Origin: Dictyophora rubrovolvata
Taxonomy: Eukaryota > Basidiomycota > Agaricomycetes > Phallales > Phallaceae
Direction of reading: 5' to 3'
Assembly: GCA_029959195.1 (NCBI GenBank)
Contig: CP114127.1
Span: 124,001 to 188,000, forward strand
Length of the DNA: 64,000 nt
In this document: positions 24,037 through 36,766 of the stretch, in pieces
How the letters are laid out: every line of letters begins with the position of its first letter
Position numbering within the stretch: the stretch's first letter is position 1
The notes under the pieces: model-generated
Databases searched by the model: none
The model's input: the letters and a program-made list of their open reading frames with translations, nothing else
What the model was told of the DNA's origin: nothing
Translations under genes and position numbers: made by a program

Positions 24037-25490
24037 TCATTGTTTCCGAGCCTTCTTGGGAAGAGGCATCTTTGGTGGGGTGTGGGTCTGGCGAGAAACT
24101 GCTAAAATAGGATTTAAGACAACGACACGCAGCTGGAGGCCCTGAGGAGTCGTTGGGACGGTGGGCTTGAGTAGAAGAAGTAGCATAGCAGAAGAAGAGG
24201 TATGTATCACTGCCTTGGGCATCCAGGATTCTCTCGCAAATGATTTTTATAACCTTCAGCCTGTCGAGCCGGTGCGGGCCAGGGTATCGTCGATGATGTC
24301 CAAAATGTACTGGTGCACGAGGTAATATTCATAGGCCTGGAAAGTATAACCGAGTACGAGTACATTTCGCCAACGTCGTAACAGGTCCTTCAACGGCCCG
24401 AAATACTCGTAGACGTATCCGAGCAAATATTCAAAAAAGCATCCGAGACTAGGCTAAAACAACGTTCCTTTACCGAGCGCATCATTTTCTGATCATAGTC
24501 AAAAAAATCTGCAATAAGGATGTTGCGCTCTTCCTCGCACTCTTCAGGCTCTTCACTGACATCTTGCCGTTGACGCCCACCTCTGGATTCCCTAATGAGG
24601 CATATGTGAATAAGAACCCAAAATAATGACTCCATGTCATGGATGGCATTATGCGCTTCTGGCAATCCTGCGATCAACCGATGGTTTATAAAAAGGACCG
24701 TGTCTTGGGGATATGATTTAAACATCTCTTTCATACAGAATGGATCATCGTCAGGAAAATGCGAGTCGAAATCTGGTTGTGGCTCCTAATGTACTATTAG
24801 TCGATGAACACTCGGAGGACGTTTTTTTTTTTCCATACCACATCATTCCATCCGAGATCCTTTGCAGTCCAATCCTCTTTCTTATCCGACCGTAATCTCA
24901 AAACATCAAACCGTATCCCATCGATACAATATCTTATCCCTCAGAAAATCCGAAATTTCAAGTGCTTGTGCCATAACATCTTCTGCGGATTGCGTTTCAA
25001 ACACGTTGAGAATTTGGGCGTAAAGTCGAACCTCGTCTGATGACAGAACAAAGTTTCCGACGTGCTTCATATGCTCAGTTGCTTTCACACGGTCCAAGTC
25101 GATTAAATTTCCAGTCGTTCGAGAAACCAAGTCGTAAATATCAATTTTCACTCGCTGCCAGCATCCGAGGCTGCACGATGACATTCCCATCACTCAAATC
25201 TCTATGAAAAACACGAGAATCAAGCATGGCTGAATGATCTACCATCCGTTACTTCATTAATCAAAAACTCAACGAAATCAAACAATAACTTGAAAACTGA
25301 CCTTGACCGCGTGCAACATTTTTAAGCAACTCCCCCCCTGCACGTAAAGAACTTCACCGGCACGCCACAACCATTCAAGACGATACTTGTCTGAAGTATG
25401 TCGGCCAATCTTAAAGAATTCTGCACGAAATATAGATGATCACTCGGGGAGTGTCGTAGCATTGCCAAATGCCATGAACGCCAGGTGTAA
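24037..25490 (-). pseudogene. FunK1-family kinase relic (copy C)
   Basis: Diverged copy of the catalytic and C-terminal half. Recognisable pieces in order: PSDHLYFVQNSLRLADILQT, VKFFTCR, DLVSRTTGNLIDLDRVKAT, AHNAIHDMESLFWVLIHICL, FKAYEYY-like sequence near 24330, and the conserved tail KMPLPKKARKQ. The pieces are in different frames, the Glu/Pro/Lys insert is missing, and the N-terminal half is absent beyond about 25490. It is more diverged than copies A, B and F, so probably an older relic. Confidence 0.8.
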
Positions 25491-27521
25491 GCCTCAACTT
25501 TTAACTCCTTAGACGTGACCCAAGTCCGTGACCGCGTGCCCCCCATCTCACCATTTTCCCTGACTATGTCCTCATCCTTCCTTTCATCATGTTTTTCGCC
25601 CATAAGTCTTGGATGCCCTGAATGACGCCCGCAACACTGACTCATATTGAAAGAGTAGCCAAAATACCAATCAGAAGGCGTTTGTGATTGGTTTGTGATC
25701 CCTGTAATCATCAACATTGTAATTACTCAATTTGCCTTTTTGAACGATGGGGTGTTCTTCAACTAGGATTACGTTGTATCTGGGGAGCCAATCTGAATAC
25801 AGTTTGAAAATATTAAAAAAAAGAAGTCGGGAATATTGGAAAATAGGGACGTACGGAGAGAACTACGAGGAGAATGTCTTGCGCCAATTATGCTGAAGAT
25901 TATGGCTGTTCCTGATTTCACGAGGAAGATGTACTTGATTGGAGAATAAGTTTTTGTGAGGATAGTAAGTGAGAAAGTGGGCGCACTGGGATGGCTTGAG
26001 CTGACATTACATATAATACTGTCAGCTGATTTTTTTCTCCCCATTCGACTTCTCGAATATTTCTGCCTGTCCGTCACGCGAAGGAGAAGATACGGGCTAT
26101 ACCCCATTCTGAAATTGATAAACTGAAATTTCAGTCGAATTTTGAATTCCGGTCTGACTTTCCAATTATCTTTCTCAACGAATACTGCCACTTGACCTGA
26201 AGTGGAATGCCATTGTGAAAAAAACAATTAAGGAGACTTGCCTATTTTTGTGTGCACATCTGCTAGTGATATGATTGAAAGAATGATGAAGCCAAAAGTT
26301 CAATTTCATCATTTTTATATTACGCTTTCAATCATCTCATCGCGATTTTTTTTCTTTCTTTGAACCAAGTTTGTTGTCATTTAGGCACTTCACCATGTGA
26401 AAAAGATCGTGTAGTGAAGAATGGATCTGGTACTTCCTTTGCGCTTTTTGGTTTTTTTTCCGGTATCGGAAAGCCCAACAGGTTTCGGCGACTCGGACCA
26501 AACTATTGTGGGGAAAGCCGAAATCGAACTAGGCTGCTTCTCATCCCGACTATAGAGTTCTCACTGAAGACTATGTAGTGAACGTAAATGTATAGGACAT
26601 AATGAAGTGCGCACCACTCAACTGTGTCGTGATCAAGTCGTGGTTTGGGATGTATATGCCGGTTTACCCTAGTGTTAGGGCTGGGAAACCTCGAGATTAA
26701 GATATCAACTTGTATGGGCGTGTAGTTGATTTTCAAATAAAGCCAATTTAAATGGGCCACCATAAACACCTGATCTAGCAGAGCGCGCGTCTGCTCACAT
26801 AGTTCTTTGGTGATTTGAGACATGGTCCAGATGCGCAAAACCATCTTATTTCTGAGATGTTTGGGATTCAACTTGAGTTGAACACTGCGGAGCCCACGAT
26901 TTGATTGTAAACTCTTCTGATAGCCATCGGATATATTATGGAGACAACATAATTTAAGTTCCGGAATGCAAGAAATCGTTAGTGAACGTTGAACGTTGAG
27001 CATTGAGCTGGCACGTCCATGTGTGATGCTAGGGTAAAGGCTAAAGGGGGAATTTAGCGCAGCATATCAATTGATCAAAAACACGATATCCAATTTCATA
27101 CGATCCTCAAGGTGGTTAGGTCCAAACTCAATGCGCTGATGTGTAAATTTATGCTCTGACCACCAGACGGTTGGTGATAAACTAAATTCCTTCCACGAAA
27201 TTACCGATCAATGATGTTCAAGACTAATACTCAAAGAATGAAGTATGAGCATACTGCAGCTGTACGATACAATTATTGTATGCGTTAAAAGAAAGACATA
27301 CTGTGATTTGATTTGATTTAAAGTTGTCGGTTTTGTTGGTCGGAGAGGAGAAAAAAAAAAGCCAGACATTTTCGAAATCCGTTTGCCAACTTATTTCACA
27401 GCAACTCATTTTCCTTGATGCCGGCATGGAGCTGGCTATGGAATCTGAAGCCTAATGAGAAATTATACGTAACTTCAACGTTGACCAATGAATGCACTGG
27501 TCATCGATTCTCAATGAAGCG
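25491..27521. other. intergenic, no supported gene
   Basis: Frames at 25769-26227 and 26503-27003 (minus) show no recognisable family, splice structure or conserved partner in this window. The last hundred bases are the promoter of the expansin-like gene. Confidence 0.5.
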
Positions 27522-27528
27522 TATAAAA
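27522..27528 (+). promoter_or_regulatory. TATA box of expansin-like gene copy 2
   Basis: TATAAAA about 100 bases before the ATG at 27624, a usual spacing for fungal promoters. Confidence 0.45.
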
Positions 27529-27623
27529 GCACTTACCTTCTGTCTCAATACACCCCAGACAACAGTGAACTCTACTCGTCTAACTCCTGCTTTGACATCT
27601 TCTCTACTCTTCCATCTATCAAC

Positions 27624-28238
27624 ATGTTCTCCCCCCAAGTCGTCTCTTTAGTTACTTTGTTCTTTTCCGTCATGGTCGCTTCAGCCACGCCCGTGTCACC
27701 ATCCACAAACAATTTGGCAGCACGAGCAAGTGGTGATCACCATGGGATGTAAGTGAACTGCGAAATTGACGATAGTGGTGATGACGATTCTAAACCTGAT
27801 TTAGTGCTACATTCTTTACTCCTAATGGAGCACTTGGAGCTTGCGGCTCACCGATTCAAAACTCTGACAATGCAGTTGCCTTGAGTGAGTAACTTATAAT
27901 AGTGAGATAACCACGATGTAGACAACATAATTTGATACGTTACTCTCTACATAGGTACCGGTGAATTTCAAGGAGGGAATCTATGCGGAAAGAAAATAAC
28001 GGTGACCGATACATCCAATGGCAAAAGTGTCAGCGGTGTAGTTGTTCAAGATCTTTGCGAAGGATGTGAAGCCATAGACGGTAACAAGAACAACATCGAC
28101 CTTACGTCTGGAGTTTTCCAACAACTCGACAGTCTCAGCGTAGGCGAAATCAATGGTGTGTTTTCATTATATAAACCCTACTTGAAATAATCTAACAACT
28201 GATCTCCAATGATAGTTAATTGGGTATTTGAGGATTAA
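27624..28238 (+). CDS. expansin-like / RlpA-like double-psi beta-barrel secreted protein (copy 2)
   Basis: Paralogue of the gene at 21874-22916, same exon plan in four exons. Signal peptide MFSPQVVSLVTLFFSVMVASATP; a short spacer; then ATFFTPNGALGACGSPIQN, SDNAVALS, EFQGGNLCGKKITVTDTSNG, VVVQDLCEGCEAIDGNKN, IDLTSGVFQQLDSLSVGEIN and, after an intron ending CAATGATAG, VNWVFED. Four Cys in GACGSP, LCGKK and DLCEGC fit the disulfide pattern of small DPBB proteins. Predicted secreted, acting at cell-wall polysaccharide; no enzymatic activity is known for the family. It lies convergent to a FunK1 3' relic (28524-28763), mirroring copy 1 next to FunK1 B. The introns are of normal length, so this copy shows what copy 1 looked like before the LTR entered. 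No damage seen. Confidence 0.87.
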
Positions 28239-28523
28239 AGAGGGTTAACTTACAGAAATGACAGCACTCTTTCATTGCTGATTTACGGTCCGAAGTGAAA
28301 TATCAAATTTGATGTATTTATTGGGCTAATTGGGCTTGGCATTCATTTAAGACGCGTATTGTTTTTGATCCTTAGCCAATAGAACCTAATTATTTAAATC
28401 TCTGGCTCATAGAGCAAATACCGGTGCCATCTACCAACTGCCACTGATATCAATTCGGTTCCTGGTAGTCTTCTCTTCCCTTCCGGTCAATCATCTGTCA
28501 TACATGAAACGAAATAAGTCCTC

Positions 28524-28763
28524 TCATGCCATTTCTCTGTATTTTGTTTTGAGTGGAGGGTCTCGAAGGACGATGAGGTAGAACGAGAGGGTTATTATTA
28601 ATAGAAGGGTACATACATATAATATTTGTTTCACCCAGCATAACTTTGCAGCATAATCAGGAATACCGACCCAAACCCATGGCGTCTCATTTTTCTGAGC
28701 CTTGGATTTTGGAAGAGGCATCTTTTGGCGAAGTGTGAGTTTGGCGAGGGACTGCCGCAGCAC
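28524..28763 (-). pseudogene. FunK1 C-terminal relic (copy H)
   Basis: About 240 bp matching the 3' end of FunK1: LAKLTLRQKMPLPKSKAQK is the counterpart of the conserved QTSPKMPLPKKARKE tail, followed by the shared 3' flank. Nothing of the catalytic domain remains upstream. It marks the edge of the expansin/FunK1 inverted duplication. Confidence 0.65.
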
Positions 28764-30642
28764 GGTCTCAGCACCACGCCGGCCTCAGGTAGGACCTGGC
28801 CTGAGCAGTTAGGACGGTCAACGGAATCAACTCCGTCATCGACAACTAGGTGAACGGAAAATTGGGTATTCACTTGCGTTTGTTGCACCCTCGATGATAC
28901 CTATTATGACTGTCGGTGATATAATTTCTATGTCTATCGTACAGACCCTGGTGATAGTTTCATATGCTGTGTTGGCAGTGCCAAATTGCGGTGACCAGCT
29001 GACGACTGCTACCTTCTGGTCATTCGTTTTTAGGATGATGCTGTGACCTGTGGATAATGCGAGCGGCGGGCAACTAAGAGTTGTTGGACATTTGAACCGG
29101 AAGCACTGGATAATGTGCGGAAACAGTCTTAATATAGACAAGGTATCTTGAGCGTAATTAAGCTTGTTATAGTGTGGAATGATCAGCCAACCTAGTGCGG
29201 AGAGCAATATGGGTCAAGCGGGTGAAAATATAACTACAGATGCTGGCTGAGCTCGCTGCTTCTGTGATCGTCGACCCCTCTCATGGCAATGGCACGGTAG
29301 CTCGTGTAACGTCCTCCCATGTAAAATCCTCCACTCGATCTGAATGAATCTACTAAGGTTGCTGGTTGCGCTTGGAGCTGGTGGAATGTTGAAAGAAAAG
29401 GGAAATCCAAAGGTGTAAAACGTGATTGTGAGCGATAATATTATCAGGAATTTGAACGAAGACTTGGAAAAATGGATTGATGGGCGTCTCGTTCGTTCGA
29501 GCGCGATGGTGGTGAGAGCGGCGGGACGATGATGAAAGGCGCCCGTGAGCTCGACAGGGCGTATGCCGGCGCCTGCCTATCATCTCACCATTTTCTTGTC
29601 TCTTCCTTTTTTCTCCATGCTCTTCGCCTCATTTCATGCCAAAAGCCTCACTCTTGTATTTACCTTACATTTAGTTTAATAGATCCATCATTTATTTTAC
29701 CCTCTTTGTCCAAGAGGTTCAATCTTTCATTACGTCTGGAAACGATGAGTTATCGAGACCGTATCATTATTCTGATTTAGGGAATGATTCAGACTCTGAT
29801 GAATGAAGTATTCTCTAATGATGGTTTTGAAATGCAGTTTTCTACCAAAGAACACCATCTCTCTTTTCCATAAGACATGTCGTCCGCGTATTAATTATTT
29901 CGTTTTCTCGTAACTTAAGTCAAATACCTCGCTTTGTTGTCAGAAAACTTGGAAGTGAGATAAAACAAAAGGATCATCTCGATCAGAGGTACAAATAACT
30001 CTTCAAATTTTACGGTTTGAGACGATGATTCGGACTGGCACAACCTTTATAATGCAAGTTAGAGCCTTGATAATACGTTCGCTTGACAAAAATTTTTAAT
30101 TTCGATTTTTGCGACAGGAGCATAAACTGTAACTGCCCGTCAAAATTCATTGACAAGTAAAACGTGGTGGGGAAGAACTGCAAAAGATAGGGAGGAGCTC
30201 GAGACACGGGAAGACAGGACAAGACAGACCGCAATCCCAACCAGTGGTTGGGTTACACGCAAGTGCCTTCCATGAAAGACTCGGAGTAATGTACATAAGC
30301 GGACACCAACGCAGCTGAATTAATCAATCGCGCGATCAAAAATCAATGAGTCAGAAAGAGGACTTAAACGAGACAATTTAAAAAGAACCGCTGAGTGTCT
30401 GATATAGTAGGTAGATCAGGTATTAAAGCTCTTGGCGATAGATAAAGGTTTTCACGAGTGAAATTGACAGCTGAAAGCTCGCAGTATACTACTTCATTGG
30501 AAATACATAAACACTGTGTTAGTATTATATTTCTTCACAAAAAGAATTGTGTATCAAGACTATCGATCAATAATCAGTAGCGCCAATTCGATTACAAAAA
30601 CGTGGTACGGAGAAGTAGTATCAAAGAACTAGCCTGGCAAGT
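28764..30642. other. intergenic, no supported gene
   Basis: Several short frames only. A stretch around AATTTTGACGGGCAGTT (complement near 30135-30155) also occurs at 50490-50510, and the strings near 29650-29700 resemble 50240-50300, so part of this is a low-copy repeat tied to FunK1 flanks. Confidence 0.5.
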
Positions 30643-33048
30643 TCACAATTGTTGATATTGATCAAGTTGACGGAGCCCCGAGATCCCTTGATCTAATATA
30701 CTGAATAGGCCGTCATAAGTAGCTCGGCCAAATGGGTGAGCTTTGGATTTGCTCGTCTGCCTAGTCTTAATCACATAGTCCTGGAGGTCATCAAAAAACT
30801 GGACTAGTGGAGCATTGAACAACTCAAGTAACGGCCTTCCGAACAATCGTACTGGGCTCCTGGCGAACTCTCGTGCATCACATATCTTGTCCAAATCGAC
30901 GTAGCCGAATAGGCCTTTGAAACTTGTCTTAAGCTTCTTGATTATCGCTTCATCGGGGATGATGATATCCTGAAGGGGCCGCTTAACATATGCTAAACGT
31001 CGGAGCGTTGCATAGTAAATAACCCAAACGAATGATTCAACGTCGTGGTAGACTTCATGTTTTATGGCTCGGTTATCAGTCATAGCCTCAACAAGTTCGC
31101 AAGCCATAAATTGAACAGTTCCCTGTACTAATATATAAGCACAGATACAGTAATTAGAGCCTCCACATACCGTCATAGGAGCTCCACGCTGAACGGATGA
31201 CCAGGCTGTGTGGGTCCTTGTCGTTGGAGACATCATATATCCACCAGGCGTAGGAATCGGAGGGACAGCTATTGTCCTCTGTGCTTCCAATTGCTCATCT
31301 TCTATTCTAGCAAATTCTAAATCGGTCAGAAATCCTCTTCGCTCATCAGGCACGTCAGAATTTAAAGATAGTAAGAGGTTGCCAGCGCTGACGTCACGGT
31401 GCAGGATCTTTGCATCAACGAGGAATTTATGTCCTATAATTCATGATCAGAAGCGTATGATAGTGAAAATTGAAAAATCATACCAGCCAGCGCAGCTCTT
31501 ATACCAAGAAAGAGTTCCAAAAAATTATCGAATTCCCATAACGGACGTCCTATCGTCTTGAAAAAAACGCGGTGTAGGATGGTCGTATCATTCTCCTGGT
31601 TTCCTGACATATCCCGTAGATTCGCTGCAGTCAGTTTACGACTATCCGGAAATGAAACATCTCCCCCAATGGAGTGTTCAACTAATCCCTCAGGTCTTCC
31701 AAACGACCCTTGCTGCTGTTCCCGTGATTCTAGTTCAAAACGACTCTTCACGGTCCTCACATGCTCATAAATAAGCGATTCTTGCGTTCGACCGCTTCTC
31801 CTCCAAGCAGATTTCATAATTAAGAGCGACGCCGCAACACTCTGTGATGAATTCGGTGAACTCGTGACTGTCCAGACATTCGTACCGCGACCCATCAGAG
31901 ACAGCGACATCCAAATGGGAAGTCCAATTGTGTAATACGTGGTACCGTAAAATTTGATTGAATATGTAGGGTACTTGGCAAGTTTTTCAACTTCTTCTTT
32001 GCGAGAGCGATGACTAGATGAGATGCTGTTCTGCGAATAAAGCCGGCATGCTTTGGAGAACGAATTGTCGAGAGGAAGTTGCTTGACATTAGGGTCCATC
32101 CCCAATTCGTACGGAGTCATGTCACAGGATAGACGTCTGATAACACGAATAAAGAGTTCGAAGTTCCCCCACATGTCTTCAATCTCGGAAAACTCGACCC
32201 CGTCCCTATCAAAAATAGCCACACAGAATTTCCTGCCAAAGATGAGCAGACCAATGGAGAAAATTTGGAATGGTCTTGCAGACATATGAAGTCGAGCATA
32301 ATCTGCAGCTTGAGCAGTAAAGTCCGTCGGTGTGGGTTGCCGTGCACCGACAACTTGGAGACCTTGGTTTGACGATGCTTTCAGCTCAACAAACGCCAGT
32401 CGACGACGCCATAAGCGTTTGCCACCGTTAACTTCGTACGTCGGGTTCCTTGGACCCACCACTTCGCAGACAGTGAAATCCAGGATAATTTGGGGGAAAG
32501 AGAATGTATCACCCTCGGATGTAAGCTTAGAATCTTTAATAAAAACCCACTCTCTTTCGAATGTGGCGGGTCCAGACGCCCTGATCATTTCAAAGATGGA
32601 ATACTATAGTAGTTTTCAGAAAATGGTCAATCGATTAATAAAAGACGGTAAGACTAACAAGAGGCTCCATCATCAATTTTTCTCGTCTTTTATTAACCTC
32701 CTTATAGTTTGTCCTTTCCATTTTGGCCTCGGCGTATATGTTGGCTTCCTCCTCATCCACTTCTTTGGGCGATCTACGGTCGGCAATGGCAACGAGTTTC
32801 AAAAGAGTTTCTTTAGACTCGGCCACCTTGGGGTTGGTTTTCAAAGAATTGATGCAATTCTCGACTAGATTGTCATCAACTGTATTGATACCCAGACGTT
32901 GAAGAACATTGGGACTGTTGAAATGCATACTCCCCTTCAGTTCTTCCTTCAAAAACTGACGAACGTCTTTCGCATTGTATGAGGCGATACCGGGAGCACT
33001 GGCGAAACTTTGAGTAGCTGCACCAGGTCTCTGAGGAGAGAGTTCCAT
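30643..33048 (-). CDS. FunK1-family protein kinase, second subfamily (copy D)
   Basis: Apparently intact four-exon gene, about 720 residues. Exon 1 starts MELSPQRPGAATQSF and ends EKLMMEPL; an intron GTTAGT...CTATAG leads to YSIFEMIRASGPATFEREW. N-terminal domain: LWRRRLAFVELKASSNQG, FQIFSIGLLIFGRKFCVAI. Catalytic part after an intron near 31440-31485: KILHRDVSAGNLLL (catalytic loop), FLTDLEFARI (DFG equivalent), then after another intron GTVQFMACEL (P+1 loop) and HDVESFVWVIYYA. It differs clearly from the copies around 17841-21419, so belongs to another branch of the family. The first in-frame codon of the long frame is GTG at 33054; the ATG at 33048 is preferred. A broken paralogue begins at 63530. 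Confidence 0.88.
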
Positions 33049-34089
33049 CGTCACAATTAGTCAAATTTCATCCCAAATGGCCTGTTTAAATACACGTACC
33101 TCTCCATATAGATATCCACCTTCGGGGTCACTAGTCATGCAAGAGGTTGTTTGACCAATGTTCGACTTCTCCGGAAAAACAAGGGCTTTGAAACCCGATA
33201 CAATCCGAATGTACATATGTAATTGCGCGATTATGAGTCTATATTAGATCTTTGGCCAAAAAAAAGGAAGAGAGACGAAAAGAGTAACGGAAGGGTGAGG
33301 CGTGCAATGTTGGCGTAATGGCCAAAATGCACGGGATCAATTCTTTACGTAATTCGGCCAACCGCAAAACACCATTGTCCAATCACGGGCTTTTGCCACC
33401 AACAACTCAACATGCCATTTTTTGCAAAAGTAAGTCATCCGCATTGAGCTCGCCTTTGCTTTCCTCTTCGGTAACGGATGCCAAATTTTGTATCTCGGTA
33501 CGGAGGGGAGGCTATCGTCGAAATCCTTGAGAGGGACATCGTGGATAAGACATAACGTGTACGCAAGACACACGCGTAGCTGTGTTATCTATGTTATGTA
33601 ATAAGTCTTTTGGTGAACATGGATATAAAGGAAATAGAAGCGGTGATGAATTCACGTTCATGTAGGAATGTATGCCAAATTTCGTGTCGCTTAGTGATGT
33701 AGCATCCTAACTAGAGCTGTGTGCCAATGAACAGACGAGCTGTTGCTTCTCCGGGTGCATGGCTATACATAGATCTGCTTATGTCTGCTCCCTGTTTTTT
33801 TGCTGGTTATTATCGAGAAGCTTTTATGTACATAGTCACCTTGCAATAGTCACTCGGACGATTGCGATCGATGAACATTTTGACAACTGGACAAAAAGTG
33901 GTACAGGCCAGGAATATCAGATCCGCGGGGTTCAATATTTTGGAAGCTCTATGAGTCATAAGAAGGAAGATTGTCCAATTATCGCTTCTGTGTCCATTTG
34001 CGGCCTTCGTATCCAGAGACTTTTCGGATCTCCGATTCGCGAGATAGCCTGTTGTGCAGAGATACGCCCATGTACGAGATATGAATTAG
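33049..34089. other. intergenic, no supported gene
   Basis: Promoter side of copy D, then unassigned sequence. About 33842-33960 is similar to 54841-54947, sharing GATTGCGATCGATGAACA and a following block; the nature of this repeat is unknown. Confidence 0.5.
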
Positions 34090-34335
34090 GGTAAAAAAAT
34101 TTTTTTTAGTCTGGCAGTTCGAAATCAGAATTTTGAAAAAACTCTCGTAGCATTGCCAAATGTCAAGAACGCTAAGTGACAAGTCGTCCGAGTCTTCTTT
34201 CACACTCAATGACTCCCTGATCTTCAATACAGTTACTTCAGCTGTGTCGATGTCCTCTTGAGAATGTTTGCGAATATATTCCATCGTTGAAACAGCATCA
34301 TCGTCACTCATGAGTTTTGGCCTACCACTGTTCAA
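34090..34335 (-). pseudogene. FunK1 middle-domain relic (copy E')
   Basis: DDDAVSTMEYIRKHSQEDID and the following IRESLSVKEDSDD match the AIAVSTMSYVRKCAQADIN...IKESLIRKEDLDE segment of copy B (19480-19620), then YFQ-type homology fades. A stray exon fragment just downstream of copy E on the same strand; probably split from it by rearrangement. Confidence 0.65.
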
Positions 34336-34503
34336 GTCCTCTTGACATGTGATTGCCTATACTTATGCAGTAGCATTCGTGTGGATTGTACCCGTTCCTA
34401 ACTTCGAATGAAGGAAGGACTGTGATATAGATAAAAAAAACTTTATTGACAGAAGAGTACATGTAATATTCACAGCAGCATAAACTTTGCAACAATATAT
34501 TGA

Positions 34504-36245
34504 TCAAATCCCATGACGTCTCATTCTTTGCGAGCTTTCTTGGGAATAGGCATCTTTGGCGAAGTGTGGGTTTGCCGAGGAACTGCGAACTGCGGAAGGA
34601 TTCGCGCGACCGGGGCTGGGAGTCGTTGGGACGGAACCTGATACAACATTTGACACTGGACGATTTGATGAGGAAGGTGAGGGAGGGAATGAAGTAGGAA
34701 GACAATTTGGAGTGGGCGCGGGGGTAGGAACGGAGGGATAAGGATGGTTTGTAGCGGCCGTGGGTGTAGTGTTCGACGAAGGAGCTGAAACACGGTTCGG
34801 AGCAGCTTGACGGAATCGGGGAGTTGGTTGCGGGACCTGCACCCGACTCGCCGGGGACAAAAGGGAAGGAGGAGGCACTGGGGGAACAGCATTAATGGAA
34901 GAGGTATTGCCGTCTTGGGTATCCGGAATCTTGCAGATAAATTTATAATCTTTAGCCCGACGAGCCAATTCTTGCTGAATGACTGGTGTGTCCCTATCTT
35001 CATTTTGAACTGCTGAGAGCCTTAGGGTATCATCTATAATCTTAAGGATGTAATGGTGCACTCGGTAATACTCATAGGCCTTGAAAGTATAACTGAGTAT
35101 GAGTACATTTCGCCAACGTCGCAACAAGTCCTTGAAAGAGTCGAAATAATCGTGGACGTAAGTGAGCAAATCTTCGAAACGTTCACCCGAGTCTATGTCG
35201 AAATAAATTTGCTTGCTTGGGCCAATGAGATCCTGATTAGAGTAGAAGAGCCTTGTGATAAGATTGTTATACTCCTTGCGCTTTTTAGACCCTTCACTAA
35301 GATCGGTCCGTCGATTTCTTCCTCCAGACTCTCTGATGAGACATATGTGAATAAGAACCCAAAATAGTGACTCCATGTCATGGATGCCGTTATGCGCTTC
35401 GGGATATATTCTCATCAACCGATGGCTTATGAAAGGAATCGTGCCCTGAGGATGATGAGTGTTTGTCGATATTCCATATGGAAGATAATTACCGTTCGTT
35501 TTACAACGTCAGGAGTATGTGAATCAAAATCCGGTTGTGGTTTCTGTATGTGATTAGTTGACGAATAAAGTTTGGAGGACATTTTTTCATACCACATCTT
35601 CCCATCCGAGATCCTCCACAGTCCAGTCACTTTCATCTGACTTTGACTTCCCAACATCAAACCGTATAGCTTTGCGACAATAACTTGTTATGTTCCCGAT
35701 GTCCGCAAACTTGAAGGCTTGTGCCACAGCTTCTTCCGTGATTTGAGTGTTATACACCTGAGCACAGGCGTAATATGAAGTTGGACAATGTCCGGGGACA
35801 GACCCGAGCAACCAACGGTCTTCTTTTCTTCAGTCCCTTTTGCGTGGTCGAGGTCAATCAATCTTCCGGTCGTTCGAGAAACCAAGTCGTAGACATCAAC
35901 TCCGCTTTCCGGCTTCATCGGCTGCATGATGATGTATCCATCGCTCAGATCTCTATGCAAGACACAAGCTTTAAGCATCCCCAAATGATCTACAGTCATC
36001 GTTATTTTGGTAAAAACCTCAACAAAATTAATAAAGCTGACCTCGAATCGTGTCTCTAATATTCTGAAGCAACTCCTCCCTGCACGTAAAGAATTTCAAC
36101 AGATAGCCCCAAACATTCAGAACAATCCTTGTTTGAAGTCGGTCGGCCAATCCCGAAGGGTCCTGCGCAAAATATAAATGATCACTTGAAGCAGTCGTAG
36201 CATTGCCAAAGGCCAAGAATGCCAAGGGTTCTTTTCTCTCGTCTC
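34504..36245 (-). pseudogene. FunK1-family kinase, 5'-truncated (copy E)
   Basis: Matches copy B from LAFLAFGNATTASSDHLYFA to the C terminus: VNVWGYLLKFFTCREELL, VLHRDLSDGYIIMQP, RLIDLDHAKGTEEKKT, HDMESLFWVLIHICL, FKAYEYYRVHHYIL and a Ser/Pro-rich tail. It lacks the Glu/Pro/Lys insert of copies A and B, having instead a short SEGSKKRKEYNN segment, so the insert is a variable feature of the family. Homology stops abruptly upstream near 36245. Exon 3' ends and the tail are shifted in frame relative to B. Confidence 0.82.
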
Positions 36246-36766
36246 GTGTGTAGATACACTTTAATAATAGATATGAGTTTCTTGGGTGTGAACAAAAAGA
36301 TAATGGTAGTGGACTGCCTGTTGGTGCGAAAAAAAAATAGACATAGAGAAGAAGTCGAGCCCTCGCACAGTCCCAACAACTCGCCTAGGCTGTCAAACAC
36401 TGAAGAATAAATAATAGACCTAGGCCGTGAAGAAGTGTTGATAAACCAAATACACATATTCAATTAAATAGCTAATTGCACATGATACACATTTTTTTAC
36501 TTTCTTTTACCAAAACAAACCCTTAAAAAAATCAATTGAACTCTGTGTACTGCATTCCGATAGACTGAACATGCGAACTGGTCTCAAAACTGGTCTCAAA
36601 TTCTTTCAAAACGTTAGTGAGCCATACCCAATTTTTCACATTTTAATTTTAACATGAACGATATGAACAATAAAACGACTAAAGATATGTACTCTCATGT
36701 CCTTGGGAAGTCATTTCAAAATGTATTATTTTGAGGAGTCCCATATGGAGTTCCATGCCTGAGCGG
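36246..36766. other. intergenic, no supported gene
   Basis: AT-rich. Contains a short direct repeat of AACTGGTCTCAAA around 36578-36602. No gene. Confidence 0.5.
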
